Shown piece after piece: positions 1 through 8,314 of a DNA stretch of 64,000 nucleotides. The stretch is from JACKNG01 sp040220855 (GTDB lineage Bacteria > Pseudomonadota > Gammaproteobacteria > Ga0077536). The stretch lies in assembly GCA_040220855.1 (NCBI GenBank), contig JAVJVZ010000029.1, positions 1 through 64,000 of the forward strand. Reading direction: 5' to 3'. Each line of letters begins with the position of its first letter. Within the stretch, counting starts at the first letter, position 1. Both the position numbers and the translations under genes were made by a program. The notes beneath the pieces are model-generated. The model worked only from the letters and a program-made list of their open reading frames with translations. It made no database searches and was not told the DNA's origin.

Positions 1-141
1 GGGGTCCCCCACCGTGGCGCGGGGGGGCTGTGCTTGGTGGCTGTTGGGGTGGGTGGGGGGTTGTCTGCCCCCCCCGGCGAGGTGCGGTGCCGGTGGGTGG
101 AATGGACGGGGTGTCGTGGCGCTGGAGGCGCGGTGGCGGAC

Positions 142-211
142 GGGTCCGACACCGTCGCTCGTGGGCGCTGCGCCGTGAGGCTGTTGCGGTGGGAGCGGCG
201 GTATCAGACCC
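142..211 (+). repeat. 70-bp intergenic repeat, copy A
   Basis: The unit starts with GGGTCCGACACC and ends with GGTATCAGACCC, which are imperfect inverted repeats of each other. The inside reads CGTCGCTCGTGGGCGC near the left end and GCGGTGGGAGCGGC near the right end. Copies B (282-351), C (1747-1816) and D (6345-6413) have the same ends, almost the same length and related interiors. A and B repeat with a 140-bp period that also covers sequence outside the 70-bp core. Confidence 0.85.
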
Positions 212-281
212 GCCCGGCGGGGCGCGGTGCCGGTGGCCACGATGGACGGGGCGTAGTGGCTCGCGAGGCGTGGTGGCGGAT

Positions 282-351
282 GGGTCCGACACCGTCGCTC
301 GTGGACGCCGTGCCGTGAGGCTATTGCGGTGGGAGCGGCGGTGTCAGACCC
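282..351 (+). repeat. 70-bp intergenic repeat, copy B
   Basis: Tandem neighbour of copy A, exactly 140 bp further on. Left end GGGTCCGACACC, right end GGTGTCAGACCC. It matches copy A at nearly every interior position. Confidence 0.85.
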
Positions 352-681
352 GCCCGGCGCGCGGACTCGTGGTCTGACACCATTGTTGACATTGTCGGCG
401 CTCGTTTCGAAGCAGGGGTGTGGCTGGTGAGGTGAACCGTCACGCGGACGGGATTCATCGTTGATTCGGCGAGGGAATCTTCGGCCGAGCCGCGCCGCAG
501 CCCGCGCATCGGCGGGCGCGCCACGCCGAGCTATTCTCACGGCGTGGCACTTGGCCGGGATCGCGCATCGTTTCTGGCGCTCTTGATGCTTGTGCGTCGC
601 GGACGTGGTTGCTAGGTTCCGGCAGGCGACCAGGGCGCCGAGTGGCGCCCCGGGCGTGCTACCGAACGGGAGGGTTGGGTC

Positions 682-1686
682 ATGCGCGCGATGTATTCGG
701 GGTTGCTTGGCGGGGTCACCATGCTGCTGGTTGGCGGCGCCCAGGCCGCCGCGGTGGTCGAGTTGAACACCACCGTGACCTGGTTCAATGACGCGACGTT
801 TGCACAGGTGCCGGGGCAGGCGGTGAGCCAGGTCACGAGCCTCGGCAATACGTTCGCCACGCTGCTGCCGGGCAGCACGCCCTCGGCGACCAACTGTGTC
901 GTGGTGCCGGAACCCAGCTTCAGCTGCACGGGTACCGGGGCCGCCGTGCGGCAGGCCTATGACCTCACGGCCGGCAACGCGCCCGGCAGCGGGGTCGTGG
1001 CCGGTGGTGTTGCGAAGGCCGGTAATGACGCCGTTGAGATGTCACTCACGGCGCATAGCGACGGCGCCGAACTGGGCGGCACCGACGCCTTGCTCTACAA
1101 CCTGGTCGGCATCGACCGTCAGCGTCTGCGCTTCAACGTGGCCGCCGATGCGCTGCCGGAATTCATTGATGTCGATATCACTTTCACGGTGCAGGCCGCC
1201 ATCAATGACGCTTCCAGCGTGACGGGCGCGACCTACCTCGCGCAGGCCGAGGCGAGCGTGCGCGTGCTCGAGGCTGCCACGCTTGTCGTGCCGCCGTTCG
1301 GGAGCGGCTCGATGCAGGCGCCGTTCGTCGCGAACGCTTTCGTCACCAACGGTGGCGGTCCCGACACCGCCATGTTGACGAGCGTTACCGAGACCATCAG
1401 CGTCCGTCCGAACGCGGAATACTGGGTGGCGCTCGAAAGCCAGGTTGCGTTATCGCTGGTCCCGTCACCGGGATTCGTCGTGCGGGATTACGCGGGGCTC
1501 GATATCGAACTCTTTGCGTACGCAGACCCGGTGTTCTCCCTCAATCCGACGTTCGCGGCCAGCCGGCCGGACATCGCGGCAGCGCTGGACATCGAGCGCA
1601 TCGCGGTGGTGCCGGTGCCGCCGGCGGTGTTGCTGCTCGGCAGCAGCATCGCGGTGATGTTGGCGCGGATCGCACGGCGACGGTAA
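682..1686 (+). CDS. Exported PEP-CTERM-like protein, function unknown
   Basis: A 334-residue exported protein of unknown function. The N-terminus is a signal peptide (MRAMYSGLLGGVTMLLVGGAQA, cleavage probably after AQA). The C-terminus has the three-part sorting tail of PEP-CTERM proteins: a VPVPP motif, a hydrophobic helix (AVLLLGSSIAVMLA) and a basic end (RIARRR). Such proteins are expected to be processed at the inner membrane by an exosortase, which is not in this window. The start is supported by GGGAGGG seven bases upstream. The body shows no domain I recognise. It is flanked by the 70-bp repeats, two upstream and one 60 bases past the stop. It faces the monooxygenase reductase gene tail to tail. 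Confidence 0.8.
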   Translation: MRAMYSGLLGGVTMLLVGGAQAAAVVELNTTVTWFNDATFAQVPGQAVSQVTSLGNTFATLLPGSTPSATNCVVVPEPSFSCTGTGAAVRQAYDLTAGNAPGSGVVAGGVAKAGNDAVEMSLTAHSDGAELGGTDALLYNLVGIDRQRLRFNVAADALPEFIDVDITFTVQAAINDASSVTGATYLAQAEASVRVLEAATLVVPPFGSGSMQAPFVANAFVTNGGGPDTAMLTSVTETISVRPNAEYWVALESQVALSLVPSPGFVVRDYAGLDIELFAYADPVFSLNPTFAASRPDIAAALDIERIAVVPVPPAVLLLGSSIAVMLARIARRR

Positions 1687-1746
1687 GCGGCCGCGCGCCG
1701 CTGCGGGCGGTGGTGGGCCGGGTACAGACGAGGCGCGGTGGCGGAC

Positions 1747-1816
1747 GGGTCCGACACCGTCGTTCGTGGGCGCCGTAGCATGAGCCTGGCGCGGTGGGAG
1801 CGGCGGTGTCAGACCC
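1747..1816 (+). repeat. 70-bp intergenic repeat, copy C
   Basis: Same unit as copies A and B: GGGTCCGACACC at the left, GGTGTCAGACCC at the right, total 70 bp. It lies in the gap between two converging genes (PEP-CTERM protein and monooxygenase reductase), where a transcription terminator would be expected. Its ends could pair as a stem. Confidence 0.85.
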
Positions 1817-1870
1817 GCCCGGCGGGGCTTGGTGGCGGCGCCTGGGACGGGTGGGCTTGATGCCGGTGGC

Positions 1871-2887
1871 TCAGGTGGCGGCGAAGAAGCGGTCGAAGAA
1901 GAGCTGGTGTTCGGGCAGGCCTTTCGCCAGGAGAAGCCGGCCGACGGTCTCGCACATCTCGGGGGCGCCGCAGAGATAGGCGTCGAAGTCCTCGGCGCTG
2001 TCGATCTCGCGCTGTATGGCCTGGGTGACGGTGCCGGTGCTGCCGGACCAGTCGTCGTCCTCGGCGAGGCCGTCGAGCGTCGGTACGTAGCGCAGGCTGC
2101 CGAGCTGGTTGCCGAGCGCGGTGAGTTCGTCGACGTAGGGCAGGTCGGCCGGGCGGCGTGCGCCGTAGAAGAAGCTGAAGTGGCGACGATCCCCGCGCGC
2201 CGCCGCGTCGCGCAGCATGGCGAGGATGGGCGCGATGCCGGAGCCGATGGCGACGAGCAGCACCGGGCGCTCGCCTTCGCGCAGGTAGCTCGAGCCGAAC
2301 GGGCCGCGCAGGGCGAGCGTGGCCCCGGCCGGAAGGGCGGTCACACGGCTCGAGAACGCGCCGCCTTCGATGCGCTTGAGCACGAAAGCGAGTTCCGCAC
2401 CCTCAGCCGGTGCGCAGGCCATCGAGTAGCTGCGTCGCACGGGTGTGCCGCCGGCGTCGAGCGTGAGTTCGGCATACTGGCCGGCGTAGAAGTCGAGCGG
2501 GTTGGCCAGGGCGACACGCAATTCCCACAACTCGCTGGTCAGCGCGCTGCAGGCGACCACGCTCGCGCTGGTCTCGGCCGGCGTGAGCAGCGGCCGTGCG
2601 CGCTCGTCGTGGCGGCGATTGTCGCGGATGAGCAGATCGGTCTCGGGTGTCGCGCAGCAGAGCAGCGCCCAGCCGTCATCGCGCTCGTTGTCGGGCAGCG
2701 AATAGACCGAGGCCGAGCCGAAGTCGACTTCCCCGTCCTCGACGAGGTATTTGCAGGTCGAGCAGCGGCCCTGGCGACAGCCGTATTGCAGCTCGATGCC
2801 GGCGCGCAGCGCGCCGTCCAGGATGGTCTCGCCTTCGGCGACCTCGAAAATCTCGCCACCCGGGGCGAGCTCGACTTCGTAGCTCAT
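1871..2887 (-). CDS. Di-iron monooxygenase reductase component (2Fe-2S, FAD, NAD)
   Basis: Electron-transfer component that passes electrons from NAD(P)H through FAD and a 2Fe-2S centre to the hydroxylase. Residues 1-90 are a plant-type ferredoxin domain with C37-x4-C42-x2-C45 and a fourth Cys at 77 or 78. A flavodoxin-reductase-like FAD domain follows (RRSYSMAC), then an NAD domain (GSGIAPILAMLR, and LCGAPEMCE near the C-terminus). The 338-residue length is normal for MmoC/PrmB-type reductases. AGGAA lies nine bases before the ATG. It is the last gene of the monooxygenase cluster, 133 bases after the coupling-protein gene. The substrate of the system cannot be read from this gene. Confidence 0.92.
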   Translation of the reverse strand: MSYEVELAPGGEIFEVAEGETILDGALRAGIELQYGCRQGRCSTCKYLVEDGEVDFGSASVYSLPDNERDDGWALLCCATPETDLLIRDNRRHDERARPLLTPAETSASVVACSALTSELWELRVALANPLDFYAGQYAELTLDAGGTPVRRSYSMACAPAEGAELAFVLKRIEGGAFSSRVTALPAGATLALRGPFGSSYLREGERPVLLVAIGSGIAPILAMLRDAAARGDRRHFSFFYGARRPADLPYVDELTALGNQLGSLRYVPTLDGLAEDDDWSGSTGTVTQAIQREIDSAEDFDAYLCGAPEMCETVGRLLLAKGLPEHQLFFDRFFAAT

Positions 2888-3020
2888 GCTCGGTTCCTGT
2901 TCATCCGTACCGCAACGTGAGGCCGGCCCGCCGCGCCGGGGAGGCGCTCGCCATCGGCGTCTGCGAACGTCGCGCCGCCCGACCTGCCCTGGGCCGGATG
3001 CTCGCGGCGGCGCCAGCCCG

Positions 3021-3329
3021 TCAACCCCGGTGTATCTCGGTGACGTCGCTGGTCAGGGTGAAGGTGTAGGGATCGGTCTTCACGCGCCCGATGTAGCTCG
3101 ACATGATCACCAGCCACTGCGACAAGGAAATCTCGTTGCCGAGTTCCTCCGACACCTTGCGCATGTCGACCACGATGCGCCCTTGGGGCGAGGTGATCTT
3201 CCAGAAGGTGTCGTGATCGGTGATGACGAGGTTGGGGTCGTCCTCTTCGAGTACGTCGAGCGTGGCCTGCGCCTCGGGCGAACCCTGCATGAGGATGAGG
3301 GAGACGTCGTCGCGACCGTGCTCGCTCAC
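3021..3329 (-). CDS. Di-iron monooxygenase coupling (effector) protein, MmoB/DmpM family
   Basis: Small cofactor-free effector (102 residues) that binds the hydroxylase and tunes substrate access and coupling to oxygen activation. Family features are the short length, a central segment (FWKITSPQGRIVVDM) and absence of cysteines or other cofactor ligands. Its ATG overlaps the stop of the beta-subunit gene (ATGA at 3326-3329), which indicates translational coupling and a fixed subunit ratio. Gene order alpha-beta-coupling-reductase marks a four-component system without a gamma subunit. Confidence 0.9.
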   Translation of the reverse strand: MSEHGRDDVSLILMQGSPEAQATLDVLEEDDPNLVITDHDTFWKITSPQGRIVVDMRKVSEELGNEISLSQWLVIMSSYIGRVKTDPYTFTLTSDVTEIHRG

Positions 3330-4399
3330 GCGGCACCCCCGAGCGGACTCGTGTAACCGAGCTCGCCGACCAGCGCGACGGCTGCCGCGCGCGAACGCTC
3401 GAGCGCCTCGTCATGCGTCGTGACCGGCAGCGGCACGGCATCGAAGGCAGGCGCGAGGGCGACCGCGGCCGCATCGGCCTGGCGCGTCCAGTCGTCGAGC
3501 CAGTGCTGGATGGTGGCGCGGTTGGCCTGCGCGTGCGGGTTGTCCTCGTCCACGGCGAGCGTGGCGAGGGCCTGCGCCGCGGCGACGTTACGACGCCGGT
3601 CGCGCTCGGCGGTGAGCACGATGTGAGCGGCGACGGCGTCGCGGTTGGGCAATGCCGAGCGGCGCACCAGCTCGCTCACCGCGAGCTGCTGCAGCAGTGG
3701 CGCCACGGCGAGGTTGAGGCCGAGCATGAGCTCGGCCCAGTCGCGGCAAGCGAGGATGGACTCGGCGAGACGCCGCGCCGGCTGGTAGGCCGGGTGCTCG
3801 AGCCAGTTGCGCTTGCCGGCGCCGTCGTCGACGGCGTCCGAATGATGCTCGAGCTCGACCAGGTAGCAGATGACGTCCTGCGCGTGGCGCAGGTGGTCGA
3901 AGCTCTGGAAGCAGAGCGCGTTGCCGAGCGTGTCGGACAGCGCTTCGCGTTGTGCCGGGGCAAGCGCGCGGAAGATGGCGTACTCGAAGAAGGACCACGC
4001 GCGGTAGTGGGCACACAGCACACCGCTCACCCAGCGCGGATCGATCTCGGCCAGGCTGCCGTCGAGCGCGGCGTCCTCGGTCATGCGCTCGATCGCGCCT
4101 TCCTGCTGCTCCTGGTGGCGCACGTAGGTGCGCTGCCATTGCTGGGCAGGGTCGCGCCAGGCATACCAGTCCGGTACCTGGAGGGCGGTGGACGCCGGGT
4201 CCCACAGCGGCGTGCCGTCGGTGCGCAGCAGGTACCACTCGGGTTCCTCGATGCGTCCGCGCGCGTGGTCGAAGGCAAGCTGGTCCGGCTGCATGTGCAC
4301 CGTCAGCGCCTCGTACTCGGTGAGGCGGCGGCGCTGCGGTTTGATGTAGGTGAAATCACGCGCGGTCTTTGCCGCCGCGCCGGCTGCCCGTGCGCTCAT
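3326..4399 (-). CDS. Di-iron monooxygenase hydroxylase beta subunit
   Basis: Structural beta subunit of the hydroxylase (357 residues). It has the ferritin-like helical fold without the di-iron ligands and packs against the alpha subunit. Recognisable stretches are LTEYEALTVHMQPDQ near the N-terminus, WYAWRDPAQQWQRTYV around residue 100, and ALCFQSFDHLRHAQDVICYL in the middle. A longer open frame upstream belongs to another frame of the alpha gene. The start was set at 4399 because its ATG overlaps the alpha stop (ATGA) and it gives the family N-terminus. It also overlaps the coupling-protein gene by four bases. Confidence 0.9.
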   Translation of the reverse strand: MSARAAGAAAKTARDFTYIKPQRRRLTEYEALTVHMQPDQLAFDHARGRIEEPEWYLLRTDGTPLWDPASTALQVPDWYAWRDPAQQWQRTYVRHQEQQEGAIERMTEDAALDGSLAEIDPRWVSGVLCAHYRAWSFFEYAIFRALAPAQREALSDTLGNALCFQSFDHLRHAQDVICYLVELEHHSDAVDDGAGKRNWLEHPAYQPARRLAESILACRDWAELMLGLNLAVAPLLQQLAVSELVRRSALPNRDAVAAHIVLTAERDRRRNVAAAQALATLAVDEDNPHAQANRATIQHWLDDWTRQADAAAVALAPAFDAVPLPVTTHDEALERSRAAAVALVGELGYTSPLGGAA

Positions 4400-5937
4400 T
4401 GCAGCACCGCCACTTCGCCCGCCGTGGGCATGTCCTTGAGCGGGTTGGTGATCTCGAACTTGAGCGCGCGGATGTCGTCGATGGTCCACATGCGATCGCG
4501 ATCGAGATGCGGCTGGGCGATCAGGGTCTTGCCGTCGGCGCGCAGCAGGCCGCAGGCCTCCAGCCAGTCGCCGAGCTCGTAACCTTCGAAGTGCTCGTCC
4601 CAGGTGTAGTTGCTGGCATAGCGGTGCGGCTCGATGCTGAAGGCGTGCTCGCAGCCGTCCGAGCAGAAGGCGTGCTTCCGCCCGGCATGGGTCTTGATGC
4701 GCGCAGTGGAGATGTCGGGGCGCGGGAACACGCAGGGCATCTGGCACACGCGGCAGAACACGGGGCGCTGCTCGAAGAGATTCAGCGGCAGCTGCTTGTC
4801 GGCCGGGTCGGTCATCTTCGCGTAGTTCTCCCAGAACGCGCCGTAGATGCCGTACCAGCCGGGGTACTTCTTCTCGAACCACTCGAAGTCCTTCGAGGTG
4901 AGCGGGTCGACGCGCAGGAACTGCATCGGCCAGCTCGCCGCGAACAGCATCATCGCGGTGTGGCCGAGCCACTGCACGCGCTCGGCGGCTTCTTCCCAGT
5001 GCTGCGGCAGGCTGATGCCGAAGGGCTCGAGCTTGCGGATGTAGGAGCCGGCCCAGTCGTCGCCGATCCATTCCTTCCACGCTTCGAGGTAGGAACCGCC
5101 GCGGGTCTCCTGGAAGTAGTCGTAGACGGCGCCGACGAAGACGTCGAGGAAGGTGTGCTGGCGCCAGAAGGCGGTATCGAAATCGCGCTGCAACTGCGGC
5201 AGGTTGTCTTCGACCGAGGCGATGGCGGCAAGGGTGGCGTAGCCGTTCGCCATGTGGCGGGCTTCGTCGGACTGCACGCTGAGGAAGGTGGTCGGGGTGG
5301 CCTGGTCGCCGTTGGCGGCGGCGACCTCGGTGAGGGTGACGAAGATCGGATTCGTGTAGGCGGTCTCGGCGACCACCTGCAGGTTGAGCGCGCCTTCAAT
5401 CGGGTTGCCTGCGAAGAAGGCATCGAAGGCGGCGCGGCTCGCGCGCGTGATGAAGTTCGTGTTGCGCAGGCGGAAGCCCTGCGTGAAGCCTTCCGGATCG
5501 GGCGCATGCTTGGCGAGATAGCGCACCAGGTGCGCTTCCTGGTTGGTGTGGCGCACCTCGTCGATCATCTGTGCGAGGTAACCCTGGCGGAGTTCGGCGT
5601 TGGCCACGGCGTCGACCAGTTGGCCGGTGCACTTCATCGCCGCGTACTCGGCGTAGGTGGTGACGGGCAGCACCATCTTGAGCACTTCGGTCCAGCGCTC
5701 CGACGCCTTGGCCGGCATCTTCGCGCGCGCCATGACGTCGCTCATCGCGCCGTACTGGCGATCGTCCTTGTCACGCTCCATCGCGCAGTAGTCGCGCACG
5801 AGGTGGCGGAACGGATCGCTGGTCTTTGCCGGGATGCGGTAAGGCATCGGGTAGCGCGACGGCGCGTCCACGTACGACGGCTGCCAGTCGAAGTCCTTGA
5901 CGCGATCGTGCGCCTTGATGAAGTCCTCGCCTTTCAT
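4396..5937 (-). CDS. Di-iron monooxygenase hydroxylase alpha (catalytic) subunit
   Basis: Catalytic subunit of a soluble di-iron monooxygenase (513 residues). The six iron ligands are all present: E97, E127-xx-H130, E191 and E225-xx-H228. Their spacing (30, 64 and 34 residues) is almost the same as in methane monooxygenase MmoX. The C-terminal third carries a Cys-rich YHS-like region (C395, C398, C402, C425, C429), as in phenol hydroxylase and propane/tetrahydrofuran monooxygenase alpha subunits. The lack of a gamma subunit and this tail favour the propane/THF/alkene-type branches over methane monooxygenase; the actual substrate is unknown. Start 5937 has GGGGGAG just upstream; the open frame reaches further back but the extra sequence is not family-like. 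Confidence 0.93.
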   Translation of the reverse strand: MKGEDFIKAHDRVKDFDWQPSYVDAPSRYPMPYRIPAKTSDPFRHLVRDYCAMERDKDDRQYGAMSDVMARAKMPAKASERWTEVLKMVLPVTTYAEYAAMKCTGQLVDAVANAELRQGYLAQMIDEVRHTNQEAHLVRYLAKHAPDPEGFTQGFRLRNTNFITRASRAAFDAFFAGNPIEGALNLQVVAETAYTNPIFVTLTEVAAANGDQATPTTFLSVQSDEARHMANGYATLAAIASVEDNLPQLQRDFDTAFWRQHTFLDVFVGAVYDYFQETRGGSYLEAWKEWIGDDWAGSYIRKLEPFGISLPQHWEEAAERVQWLGHTAMMLFAASWPMQFLRVDPLTSKDFEWFEKKYPGWYGIYGAFWENYAKMTDPADKQLPLNLFEQRPVFCRVCQMPCVFPRPDISTARIKTHAGRKHAFCSDGCEHAFSIEPHRYASNYTWDEHFEGYELGDWLEACGLLRADGKTLIAQPHLDRDRMWTIDDIRALKFEITNPLKDMPTAGEVAVLQ

Positions 5938-6488
5938 GGTCTCCCCCTTGTTGCTGGGCGCCACGTCGTCGTTCGAGAGACGGCATGCGACGCGCACGTC
6001 CGGCGGGCTCGCTCGGCGATGTCGCCGCGGCGTGACCCGATAAGTGGCAGCAATGCCGCCGTGATTCATCCGCGCTGTCAGCAAGGGCACCTCCCCGGTT
6101 GTGCCGACAGCCGCATTCGTCAAAACCGATGATATTTTTATCAATACGCGTGTCAAGCAGCGCTTGCAGGGCAGGCGTCTGCGGCAGCGCACAAGTCGCC
6201 CTGCGGGGCGGGAGGTTGGCGAGCGGGGCGGATGGCGATCACGCGCGCCGCGTCGTCCGGGTCAGGCGGATGCGGCGTGCGCGCGGCGCTGCCTGGCCGT
6301 TGGTGAGAAAGACCGGTTGAACGCCGCAGCGCGGGGTGCCGGGGGGGTCTGACACCCGTGCGCGCTGGCGCCGTACATGGCTTCGATGCGGTGGGCGCAC
6401 GGGTGTCAGACCCCGTGAGGGAGGGAGAATGCCGCGGCCGGGCGCTGGCTCCCGGTGCACATCAGGAAGGTGCGGGGAGCAGGGGCTC
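5938..6488. promoter_or_regulatory. Upstream region of the monooxygenase operon; no gene seen
   Basis: About 550 bases without a convincing gene. The part nearest the monooxygenase holds an AT-rich island with two inverted repeats: TGATA-TTTT-TATCA at 6130-6143 and CAAGC-AGC-GCTTG at 6154-6166. These are plausible operator or promoter elements in an otherwise GC-rich sequence. I looked for a sigma-54 promoter (GG-N10-GC) reading toward the operon and did not find a good one. The far part holds repeat copy D. Confidence 0.45.
6345..6413 (+). repeat. 69-bp intergenic repeat, copy D, with 20-bp perfect inverted ends
   Basis: Same family as copies A to C but with stronger ends: 6344-6363 (GGGGTCTGACACCCGTGCGC) is the exact reverse complement of 6395-6414. 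The interior keeps GGCGCCGTA and GCGGTGGG from the family. It lies 75 bases past the stop of the PEP-CTERM gene at 6489-7448. The ends would form a long RNA hairpin, so it may act as a terminator, or it may be a small non-autonomous mobile repeat. Confidence 0.88.
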
Positions 6489-7448
6489 TCAGGCTGCCCG
6501 TCGCCGGCGCACGACGAGCGCAGGCAGCGCACCCGCCAGCAGTGCGAGGCCGGCGGGTACGGGTACCGGGGCCGCGCCCAGCAGCGCCTGGGCGGCGCCG
6601 GCGCTGGCCAGGTCGAGAGCGGGGAAGGCGCCATTGTAGAAATCGGAGAGCAGTTCGACATCGCCGAGGTTCGCGCTGGCACCGAATACAAGGGCGAGCT
6701 TCGAACTCGCCTGGCCGCTCTTGACACCGAACGGCGTACCGCCCACGGAGACGCCGCCGGTGACCGCACTGCGCGGGCGGAAGACCAGTTCGAGCGTCCG
6801 GCCGACCTGCGTGTCGAGCGTGTACAGCAGGCCGGCTGACGCGGGCGCGAAGAGGCCCATGGCGGTTGGCACGGCGCCAATCGCCGTGCTCGTGGCGGCG
6901 ACGTTGTTGCCGCCGAAGTCGACGCGCTGACCCGACGCGATGGTCTCGCCGAAGCGGCCGGTCAACGTCACGGATGCATCGGCACGGTTATTGGCCTGGC
7001 TGCTGGCGATGTCGTGCGAGACGGCGAGGTCGGCGGCGCCGAAGAGCGCGAACTGCACCTGCACCGGCGTGCCGACGGCGAGGCTCGCCGAACTCACCGT
7101 GATGAGGTCTTCGAACACGAGGTTGGCGCCGGCCGTCAGGGTGTTGCTGGTGCCCTGGTTCGGACTCACCAGCACGCTCGATCCGGCCCAGAAGGACTCG
7201 GCGGTGATGCCGTTGCCGGCGGCCGAGCTGGCCGCCTCGCTGCGTGCGAGGAGGTTGGCCGTCTGCGCGATGAGCGTACCGGTCGACAGACCGGGCAGCA
7301 GCGTCGTCGACTCGCTGCCCTCGTCGAGCCCGACTACGCGCGCGAAGGTGTTCGCCTCGAGGGAGGCCGCGGCGGCGTTGGCTGCCAGCAGCAGCGCGCA
7401 CGTGCCCGCCGCGAAGCACCGGAGGGTGCGGGAAATCCCTGCGTACAT
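6489..7448 (-). CDS. Exported PEP-CTERM-like protein, function unknown
   Basis: A 319-residue secreted protein with no domain I recognise. A signal peptide covers about residues 1-28 (MYAGISRTLRCFAAGTCALL, then ANAAAA). The C-terminus is PVPVPAGLALLAGALPALV followed by VRRRRAA, the motif-helix-basic tail of PEP-CTERM substrates. The body is rich in Ala, Ser, Thr and Gly and predicted beta. GGGAGG sits six bases before the ATG. Its overall plan resembles the PEP-CTERM protein at 33345-34385, including LVFGASANLGDVELLSDFYNG near the C-terminus, which parallels VAFGASPDLGSVTLQSALYAG there; the two may be distant paralogues. Confidence 0.78.
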   Translation of the reverse strand: MYAGISRTLRCFAAGTCALLLAANAAAASLEANTFARVVGLDEGSESTTLLPGLSTGTLIAQTANLLARSEAASSAAGNGITAESFWAGSSVLVSPNQGTSNTLTAGANLVFEDLITVSSASLAVGTPVQVQFALFGAADLAVSHDIASSQANNRADASVTLTGRFGETIASGQRVDFGGNNVAATSTAIGAVPTAMGLFAPASAGLLYTLDTQVGRTLELVFRPRSAVTGGVSVGGTPFGVKSGQASSKLALVFGASANLGDVELLSDFYNGAFPALDLASAGAAQALLGAAPVPVPAGLALLAGALPALVVRRRRAA

Positions 7449-7675
7449 ACTGCCTCCCTGCGCGCTGTTGGCGCTTGTTCCTGGTTCGGTTCGCGATGAG
7501 CCCGTGGGCGATAGCGGCCGGCGGCATGTCCGGCCGGGCGTCTCGCGCCGGTGTTCCGCGCTCAGCTTGCCCCACGCAGCAGAGCACGGCGTCGCGCAAA
7601 AAACCGTGAGCGATTACCGGGTGGGGGCGGCATACGTAGGGGCGGCGCGGTACGCGAAGTCCGGCTGCGCCGCGC

Positions 7676-8035
7676 TCAGGACTTCAGCTCGTGCTCGGCG
7701 AGTTGTTCGAGCGCGGCGGCCGCGGCGGCGCGTCCCTGGTCAGGGCTGAAATGCTGCAGGATGCGCAGGTCCGGCCCGAGTTCCTGTTCGGCTTGCCAGA
7801 TGTCGTAACGGGCCTGGAGGTTGAGCCAGAACTGCGGGTCGTTCTTGAGCAATGCCCCGAGCTTGACCGCCGTGGTCGGGGTGATCGGGCTGGTACCCAT
7901 CAGGATGCGATGCAGTTGCTGGCGGCTGATGCGCAGCAGGCGCGCGATCATCGTCAACGGAACGGGGATCTTGGGCAGGATGTCGAGGCGCAGGATCTCG
8001 CCAGGGTGGGTGGGTTTGCGCATGTCCTCACTCAA
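7676..8035 (-). CDS. higA: HigA-type antitoxin, XRE helix-turn-helix
   Basis: Antitoxin and probable autorepressor of a type II toxin-antitoxin pair (119 residues). It has the HigA/VapI signature: HPGEILRLDILPK, then a helix-turn-helix (MIARLLRISRQQLHRILMG) and the NDPQFWLNLQARYDIW segment. Its ATG overlaps the toxin stop by four bases (8032-8035), the usual toxin-first higBA arrangement. The C-terminal 25 residues (AAAAALEQLAEHELKS) are a low-complexity extension compared with short HigA proteins. Confidence 0.88.
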   Translation of the reverse strand: MSEDMRKPTHPGEILRLDILPKIPVPLTMIARLLRISRQQLHRILMGTSPITPTTAVKLGALLKNDPQFWLNLQARYDIWQAEQELGPDLRILQHFSPDQGRAAAAAALEQLAEHELKS

Positions 8036-8313
8036 CCTCGCTGGTAATCGATGTCCATCGGTCGTCCCGTCCGCCAGCGCCAGGTCAGGCTGCTGCCGTT
8101 GACCACGGTAACCCGGTAGTGGCCCTGGCGGACGCGGTAATCGTTGCCGGGCAGATCGAGATCATTCGGCCGCGTGGCCGCTTCGAGCATGTCCAGCAGT
8201 CGCACGCACCGGCGCTGCTCCGACACCGGTATGGCCAGTTGCCCGACCAGCGCCCCTTGCAGGTACAGCACATACAACTCCGGGTTGGCGAACTGGGCAT
8301 GTTCCAATGCCAT
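8032..8313 (-). CDS. higB: HigB/RelE-type toxin
   Basis: Probable ribosome-dependent mRNA interferase (93 residues). The middle and C-terminus match the HigB pattern: RRCVRLLDMLEAATRPNDLDLPG, then YRVRQGHYRVTVVNGSSLTWRW and a terminal MDIDYQRG. The N-terminal 25 residues are less typical than in most HigB proteins. The gene overlaps higA by four bases. There is little room for a leader between the likely promoter and this ATG, so the start is uncertain by some codons. Confidence 0.78.
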   Translation of the reverse strand: MALEHAQFANPELYVLYLQGALVGQLAIPVSEQRRCVRLLDMLEAATRPNDLDLPGNDYRVRQGHYRVTVVNGSSLTWRWRTGRPMDIDYQRG

Positions 8314-8314
8314 G

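Larger units (their letters stand above)
1..681. other. Non-coding left end with repeats
   Basis: No reading frame here has the look of a conserved protein or a convincing ribosome-binding site; the frames that open are by-products of high GC. The content is two tandem copies of an intergenic repeat (about 62-351), a lone half-motif GGTCTGACACC at 371-381, and roughly 300 bases that must hold the promoter of the PEP-CTERM gene at 682. No clear -35/-10 pair could be picked. Confidence 0.6.

Noticed and set aside
4369..6132. 587-codon open frame on the plus strand
   Set aside because: Antisense to the monooxygenase alpha gene, whose iron ligands and spacing are unmistakable.
5938..6200. Sigma-54 promoter before the monooxygenase
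   Set aside because: No TGGCAC-N5-TTGC match reading toward the operon was found.
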